Source: Gyromitra esculenta
Lineage: Eukaryota; Ascomycota; Pezizomycetes; Pezizales; Discinaceae
Length of the DNA stretch: 64,000 nucleotides
NCBI GenBank assembly: GCA_038503075.1
Contig: JBCAML010000015.1
Coordinates: 248,001 to 312,000 of the forward strand
Reading direction: 5' to 3'
Positions 58,038 through 64,000 of this stretch are shown here, piece after piece. The notes below the pieces were generated by a model. The model made no database searches, was not told where the DNA came from, and saw only the letters and a program-made list of their open reading frames with translations. Within the stretch, counting starts at the first letter, position 1, and each line of letters starts with the position of its first letter. The translations under genes and the position numbers were made by a program.

Positions 58038-61000
58038 CGCACGTGCAGGAGAACTGCACTGATTTGATTGCCCGGGGAGAGATAAAGTTAAGAGGGGATA
58101 GGGTAGAATGGAATAGAGAAATCTGTGTATATGTAAAATGATGTATTTATACGGGGGTTCTCTGTTCCTTGCTGATGGGTGACTGTGCTGTACCGTGGAG
58201 TGATTAGAGTGTGATGTTGGCTGCCTTGGTGGTCTCTTGACGTGCAGATAAGGGCAGGGATGGAGGGTGGATGGCTGGTTGAAAGTGCAACGGGCCGATA
58301 CTAGTGCGACGATGATGGACAGGGCAGACAAGACAGAGCAGGGCAAGAAGTGTCTACGAGGAAAGAATCGCTAAAAAGAATTACAGACAGAGGAGGGTGG
58401 GAGGGAGCTGGTGGCCGTTTTATCTGTCGACAGAGAGGCACAGAGAGATGATAGCCTAGCGGGGGCGTGGAAGGGATAAATCGGGGGGGAGGGGAGGGAC
58501 GATAAGAGTTGGTGGTGGGCTTCCACAGGAGCTTTGTATGTAGTAAATCTTTTATGTAACGGCAGTATGAGAGAGCGAGAGCGAGAGAGAGCGAGAGAAT
58601 AAATATCAGCCAAAAGGACGATGGGTGGATGGGTGGATGGATGAATAGGCAGATCGATGCTCCAATGGTTTCTATCCCGTGGGCCTCCAAAAGAGTGTAG
58701 AAGGCAGTGAGAGTGGCAGTGAGAGAGGGTGCAGACAGAGTGCAAGAGAGTGCAAGAGATCGGAAAACAACGATCAGGATGGACGCGCACGATATACTTG
58801 TACTTGGCGGCCAAAACAACGCTGAAAAACAGATGGAAGGGTGACGAGAAGAAATTAAACAGGCGAGAGATGAGCTGAGCAAACAATCCCAAACAGAGTG
58901 ACAAGGCCGGAATGAGGATGAAACGATAGACAGATGAATCCCATAAACGTCTAAAGGTCGGGAGATCGCAGGAGGCAACCAGGTCTTGGCTTACGGTGAA
59001 TGTCTCGTCTACTGAATGGGATTCTACTCCAGCCAAAAGCACCTCTCTCCACCCCCATGTCGAAAAGAAAAAACCCCACGATTGAAAATTTAAGCTGCAC
59101 GTGCGTCACGGAAAACGAAATGTGGTAGGACAACGCTCCCCGGTTGGCTGGTGGTTTCGCGGGGCATTGCGTCTGTGTGCTTGGAATCCTGGATAGATTT
59201 GGGAGGGGTGTGTCGTCGGATATCCGCAGCAGAGAACGAAAGTGTGGAGAGAATGAATCGAGTCAGCAAAAACTTGGAAACTGTGCGCACACCCGCTCTC
59301 ACACACCCACTCCCACACACAAAAAGGCAAAATAAGAGGGTACGAAATGGGAAAACCGGCAATCGCCAAGATCTCAGAAGAAACGAAACACACCGGGGAA
59401 GGTGTGGGGGTTACTCAACTCTCCAAGATTCGCGGCAAAGTCAGCTCGCGTAGAGCCTAGATCGACTGATTTGTTTCCACTTCCAACCACCCTCAGGTAG
59501 GGCCTGAGTCTCGGAGAAAATTGAAACGATGGGCAAGGGTCTGAGCCCTTCATTTTCTAGCGCGGGGAGGCGCTATCTTGCTCCGACGGCGCCCCATCTC
59601 AGCAAGGATACGTATGCGGTTCGATTCGCGTTGTACTCGAGGTAGTCTATTTTGGACGAGCCCACTCTGCTTGCTTGCTTGCTGCCCGGTTGTCGGGATG
59701 CTGACCGTTGACTCGCGGCTGTAGCTTCTTCTTATATTTATCTCTACGCACAAGTTGCAGCGCAGGACTCGTAGCGAAGCGAAACAGCAACGATAGGACA
59801 GGTTGGAACCAGAGTACCTACATGTATCTATCTGAGCTCCACTTTCATGCTTCTCTGTCGTGCAGCCCTCTGTGTTGTGCAGTTTTAAAGTTGACGATCT
59901 TCATTCCCTACCTACGTAAAGCACTCAACTGAATGTTCAACTTCTCTTTCTCCTCCCTGCAGAAATGACGAACGATTGGCGAGGCGAGCATAATTGAGCA
60001 TGATCCGCGAGCACCAAGCTAGGTTTCGAGAGTGCGAGAGACAAAATGGCGGCGGGAACCGCCCATGATGAGCGACACAGCGCTGACCACGTCCAATGTC
60101 ATCCTTAAGAGAAACACTTCATCTTTTTCCCCTTCGAACTTGGCTGTGTTTCTTTTTTTATCAATGTCTTCTTTTTTTCTTCCCCTTTCCCCTCTTCATT
60201 TTGGCACTGCGTCTGGCAACGACGGTAGCGGCGACAGTAGGAGGGGAAAGGTAGGTATGTAAGTGGCGAATTTACCGAAAAAATCAATGACGAACGCAGG
60301 TTTATAAAAAGAAAGCCAACGAGAGGATTGTCACCCATGGCCGAGGAGCCATAACGGTTTCGCTTCGCGCGGGAATGGGAGATCATTTTTTTCCCCATTA
60401 TTTCGGTAGCTAGCTGGCTGGCTGGGTTGAATTGTGGGGGGTTTTATCTGTTGTTCACGGGCTGAATTCAAAACACTTTTGGGATATTTCTAGAATGGAA
60501 TCCCGTTCGTTGATTTTGTGTGGGGAAAACACAAACGATTGCCGGTGTTTCGTTTCGCTTGGTTGTTGTTGCTGGTTCTGGATTCTTGTGCTGGACGATG
60601 ATTGTTTGGGTGTTCCTGGTTTGGTTTGGTTTGGTTGCGTCTTACACGCCGTGGCCTCCCCCTAAGTGCTCAATCTGGCGTGTGTGGTGCTCAATGCTCA
60701 GCGTAGCGAGTTGGGCAAGTTACTCTCTTCTCTCTTTCTCGTCTTCGACTCGCTACCTTGGATTATTCACTACCTGCCTGCTGCTGGCTGCTTGGACCCT
60801 GCAGAGCGAAAGTAGGATAGAGTATTCTAGCGAGCCATTCGTCGACTCTTGTTTTTCACTCCTCCTCTTTCACCCTCGCCTCACGTATCCCTCGAAGGCT
60901 ACTGGGCGGATAGGAGACATCACATCCCACTCACTGCTCCCCGCTCCCCCGACCCTTAACACACCATCACCATCATCATCATAGCAATAGTCATCACAGA

Positions 61001-61668
61001 CTGCCATAAGGCACTGGAGCAGAGGAGGATTAACTAACTGTAGCACAGTACAATAGAGCAGAGTGTCGTAGAGCAGAGCAAGCAAGCCAAGAGCAAGCAG
61101 CGTACAGACCCCCCAGTGTTCCACTCGCACATCATTCGTCCACACACATTCACTCAATCATCCCTTCCTCCCGCCCACCATCCACCCCCAAACAATAATC
61201 CCTCCCCCCCTCCACCCCCTCCCAGGCTTCCAAATACTCAAGCAGACAGAAGAAACCAGCCAACCAGCCAGACACCTCGTCACGCGTGCACCCACCCACA
61301 CGACTTCTTCCCGTTGTCCACCGACCTGCCTGCCTCCCCTACATCTGCCGCTGTCGCTCGCTCGCTCGTGTCGTCGCCGCGAACAGCACATGAGATTCTC
61401 TCGATCCCTTCGCATTCGATTTCCCACAACCTCGTCGTCTTCTGCCTGGATGGTCGTTTCCTATTAGCTATCGAGCTCCACGCTGCACAAATCAACTCCC
61501 AGGGGTGGAAAAAATAGCCTCTCTTCTCTTCTCTCACCTGCTATAATTCATTACCTACCCCTCCCCGTCACCTGCGCGAAAGAGAAAAGAGAGAGGCATG
61601 ACCCGTCCACAGATCGTACGAGCTGGTAAGTCCACACCTGTCTCATTAAGCTATCATCCACGCGAACC
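58038..61668. other. Large divergent promoter region, kinase / SH3 protein
   Basis: About 3.6 kb between two divergent starts. Several long but low-complexity frames (for example 58301-58978 and 58371-59042 on the minus strand) look like pyrimidine-biased leader. GGAT/GGGT tandem units lie at about 58622-58645 and alternating GAGAGC runs at about 58570-58597. The sequence just before 61669 is C-rich. Long leaders are common for fungal polarity and kinase genes. No gene supported. Confidence 0.5.
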
Positions 61669-64000
61669 ATGAGCGTCCGCAAGAAGAGCACGAGCAAAGC
61701 TCCTTCCGTCGTCTGTGTCCAACAGACGACGACGAAATCAACACAACCCCAACCCTCCTCTACCTCTACCTCCACTACTACTGCTACTGCTACTTCTGCC
61801 TCTACACCGATCACCCGAACGTCTCCTCCAACCACCTCTCGCGCAAGGGCAATTGTTTCCTTTGTGTACGCCGCTAAACGCTTCTTATCGCCCGCAGACA
61901 CGCTTGATCTACAACCGCGCGACCGGGCTTCCGCGCAGGACCACACTAATGCCCCAAACAGCCCTAGGAACAACCAGGGCCTCGCCCCCCACCAAGGGAG
62001 CGCCATCAGAAGTGTCAACGAAGAGCAGGCTCAGGCGAGACACGAATTGGAGAAGTCACAGACACAAGAAATAGATGACGATGAAGTGGATAGGGATTTA
62101 GCTGGGACAGAGAGTCTTACTGGAGATGAAGGCGGTTTCGATGATGACGATGATATGGGGGATCGCATGTCGAGCTCGCCGAGTATCGCCGATGGTGGGT
62201 TTTATTCCGGGGAGGGGATTGGGATTGGGAATTACGATGGCTAATGGCGAGGAAATAGAGGATATCGATTTCGAGATGGTCTATGCATTACACACATTCA
62301 CGGCGACCGTAGAAGGTCAAGCGAATGCTACCAAGGGAGAGCATATGGTACTTCTTGATGATAGTAACTCATATTGGTGGCTGGTCAGAATCGTACGGGA
62401 TTCTTCGATAGGTAAGTTACACCAGGAAACTCTTTGAACATAGGGCGTTCAGCTGATGCCGGGGTACTGTAGGTTATCTGCCAGCGGAGCACATCGAAAC
62501 CCCAACAGAGCGATTAGCGCGCTTAAACAAGCATCGCAATATCGATCTTGCTTCGAATATGCTTAGTGACACAGCGCACGAAAAGACAAAAAACCCACTC
62601 AGGAAAGCTATGCGCCGTCGGAACGCCAAAACTGTCACTTTCACCGCACCCACGTATGTCGAGGCCAGTGACTATGAATACTCCACCGACGAAGAGGGCG
62701 AAAACGACTACGATACAAACGAAGAGGATGAGGGTAGGGACCACGAAAGCCGCACTAACGAAGCCGAGGCCACGGAGGGCGCTGCAAAGCCTACTATCAA
62801 GCCAGCGGTTTCGCTAGACGATAAACCAAAGTCCTCGATAAGCGCGGTAGAGACCAAGACAACCGGTGACGAAAACGTTAAGCTGAGACAGAACCCCACT
62901 CCATCATCACTGCGACATCCGGATTCGGCTGTCTTCAGCGACGATAAAGCGGAGACGAAGAAGATCACGTTGACACCCAATCTACTCAGAGACGATGGTC
63001 TTGATGGATCAACGACGACGAGTCTTAAGGGCAGGGGCTCGCTCGATAAGGATAAGTCCGGTGTCCGAGATAACGGAGTCACGAGTCCAGAGCCAAGAGG
63101 CAAGGATGGAAAGAGGATGAGGAAGGGTGCTGGTGTGCTGGGTCTGTTCAAGAGACGTAATAAGAAGGGGAAGAATGACGAGGCCGATTTGGAGGACTGG
63201 CTTCACAGCGGGAATGGGCAAGGTCAAGGACAGGATAAACAGTCAAGTATCAGCTCAAGGGAATCCGAGGATAGTCAGATTGATGTGAAACGGGAGAAGG
63301 GAGATGTCCAGAAGAAGCAGCAAGAACAGCAGCAACAACAGCAACAACAGCAACAACAGCAACAACAGCAGCAACAGCAACAGCAACAGCAACAACAGCA
63401 ACAACAGAAAGAACAACAGAAAGAACAACAGAAACCGGCCCCAGTTGTTGGTGCACCCTCGACGATTCGAAAGGTTGAGCCAGAGAGCGAAGTTAAGGAA
63501 GAAGTGGTAGTACATGGACCAAATTTGCAGCAGAAACAGTCGTTCGAAATGCAACGATCAGGTTCTGGCACAAAGCCTAGCGCTGTATATTCACCCGAAA
63601 AACGATCACTCTCGAATTCATCACACACTAGTGAGATCGGAAGAGGACCTCCGTTGCAAGATAAATCTATCGCTGTCAACGGCCCGACCGAGACAAAACC
63701 CTTAGAACTTCCAACTCAGCAAGAACAACCACAACCTCTCCGCCAATTATCCACGGAAAATCAAAATATCGGTAACAACACCGGGAGCAATAGCCCCTCT
63801 AAACCTGCCTATCAAAGAAGTACCTACCAGCCATTCCGTGCCGGCGCCAATCCCAGCCCCGAACAACCGTCTGTCCAAACCCCTATCGACCGCCTCTCCG
63901 AATCCCCTGAACAAATCTCCTACCACGATGCTACTGACCGGCCTGACCTCATCGACACGACCTCCAGCGGTGACGACACATCGTCCTCGCCCGTGGAATC
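61669..64000 (+). CDS. Tea4/Bud14-like SH3-domain polarity protein (3' end outside window)
   Basis: An SH3 protein like S. pombe Tea4, S. cerevisiae Bud14 and A. nidulans TeaC, which link microtubule-end landmarks, protein phosphatase 1 and formins at growth sites. Exons seen: 61669-62194, 62259-62411 and 62473 onward, open to the window end (at least 736 residues). The splices restore DEDIDFEMVYALHTFTATVE and SSIGYLPAEHIE, giving a complete SH3 domain at about residues 182-236 with the family's QANATKGEHMVLLDDSNSYW segment. The N-terminal 175 residues are Ser/Thr-rich then acidic. After the SH3 comes the conserved TERLARLNKHRNIDL, then KTVTFTAP, a plausible RVxF-like PP1 docking site (inferred). 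A basic LGLFKRRNKKGK patch follows. A run of 27 uninterrupted glutamines (63327-63407, mixed CAG/CAA) interrupts the disordered tail. Confidence 0.9.
63327..63407 (+). repeat. CAG/CAA trinucleotide tract coding for 27 Gln
   Basis: Uninterrupted glutamine codons in the reading frame of the SH3 protein gene, a mixture of CAG and CAA. Outside it the tract continues imperfectly with KEQQ repeats. Mixed codons limit slippage compared with pure CAG. On the opposite strand the same bases read as poly-leucine or poly-cysteine frames, which are not genes. Confidence 0.95.

Noticed and set aside
58301..59042. Two overlapping minus-strand frames of about 225 codons upstream of the kinase
   Set aside because: Two frames of the same biased sequence are both open, composition is low-complexity, and it lies where the kinase leader should be.
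63255..63679. Minus-strand poly-leucine and poly-cysteine frames
   Set aside because: Antisense reading of the CAG/CAA tract in the SH3 protein gene.
1..64000. CRISPR arrays, prokaryotic operons or biosynthetic gene clusters
   Set aside because: The window is eukaryotic with introns; no regularly spaced repeats and no co-clustered pathway enzymes were seen.

Overview
The window is nuclear DNA from a filamentous ascomycete (Pezizomycotina). This rests on short GT-AG introns with CTAAC/CTGAC-like branch sites, intron-bearing nuclear tRNA genes, and a fungal gene set: an Nha1/Sod2 Na+/H+ antiporter, a Tem1/Spg1 septation GTPase, the PalH/Rim21 pH sensor, a Ppo-type fatty-acid dioxygenase/P450 fusion, a UVRAG/Vps38 protein, an Alb1-like ribosome-assembly factor and a Tea4/Bud14-type SH3 protein. 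The many decayed transposons and wide intergenic spaces would suit a repeat-rich Pezizomycetes genome such as a truffle relative, but the sequence alone does not fix the genus.

Layout. 1-6.9 kb: intergenic, with two TA-flanked inverted-repeat elements. 6.9-25.1 kb: a gene block holding NHA1 (+), tRNA-Arg and tRNA-Leu (both with introns), the Spg1/Tem1 GTPase (-), palH (+, divergent from the GTPase), an inverted-repeat element and the Ppo oxygenase (-). 25.1-39.6 kb: a repeat-dominated region with several MITE-like elements, a decayed Ty3/gypsy element with diverged LTRs (about 30.6-36.2 kb), and a 5'-truncated Tad-like LINE with poly(A) and a 17-bp target-site duplication, inserted beside a large palindrome. 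39.7-52.0 kb: a second gene block with secreted alkaline phosphatase (-), UVRAG/Vps38 (-), an ankyrin-repeat relic, Alb1 (-), an Mpv17/PMP22 membrane protein (-) and a small Cys-rich protein (+). 52-56 kb: intergenic with a second ankyrin relic. 56.0-64.0 kb: a Ser/Thr kinase (-) and a Tea4/Bud14-like SH3 protein with a 27-glutamine run (+), cut by the window end.

Gene models were spliced by hand: exon junctions were chosen to keep phase and restore family motifs. Several models therefore have exons too small for ORF finding, including a 21-nt first exon in NHA1, a 32-nt exon in the PMP22-like gene and an 8-nt microexon in the alkaline phosphatase. Functionally the block mixes ion and pH homeostasis (NHA1, palH), cell division and polarity (Spg1, Tea4/Bud14), membrane trafficking (UVRAG), oxylipin signalling (Ppo) and phosphate scavenging. 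Nothing indicates a biosynthetic cluster. I found no clear new multi-gene system. The strongest unusual signals are the microexon, a stop-free in-frame 210-nt intron at switch I of the GTPase, and several families of TA-flanked inverted-repeat elements.
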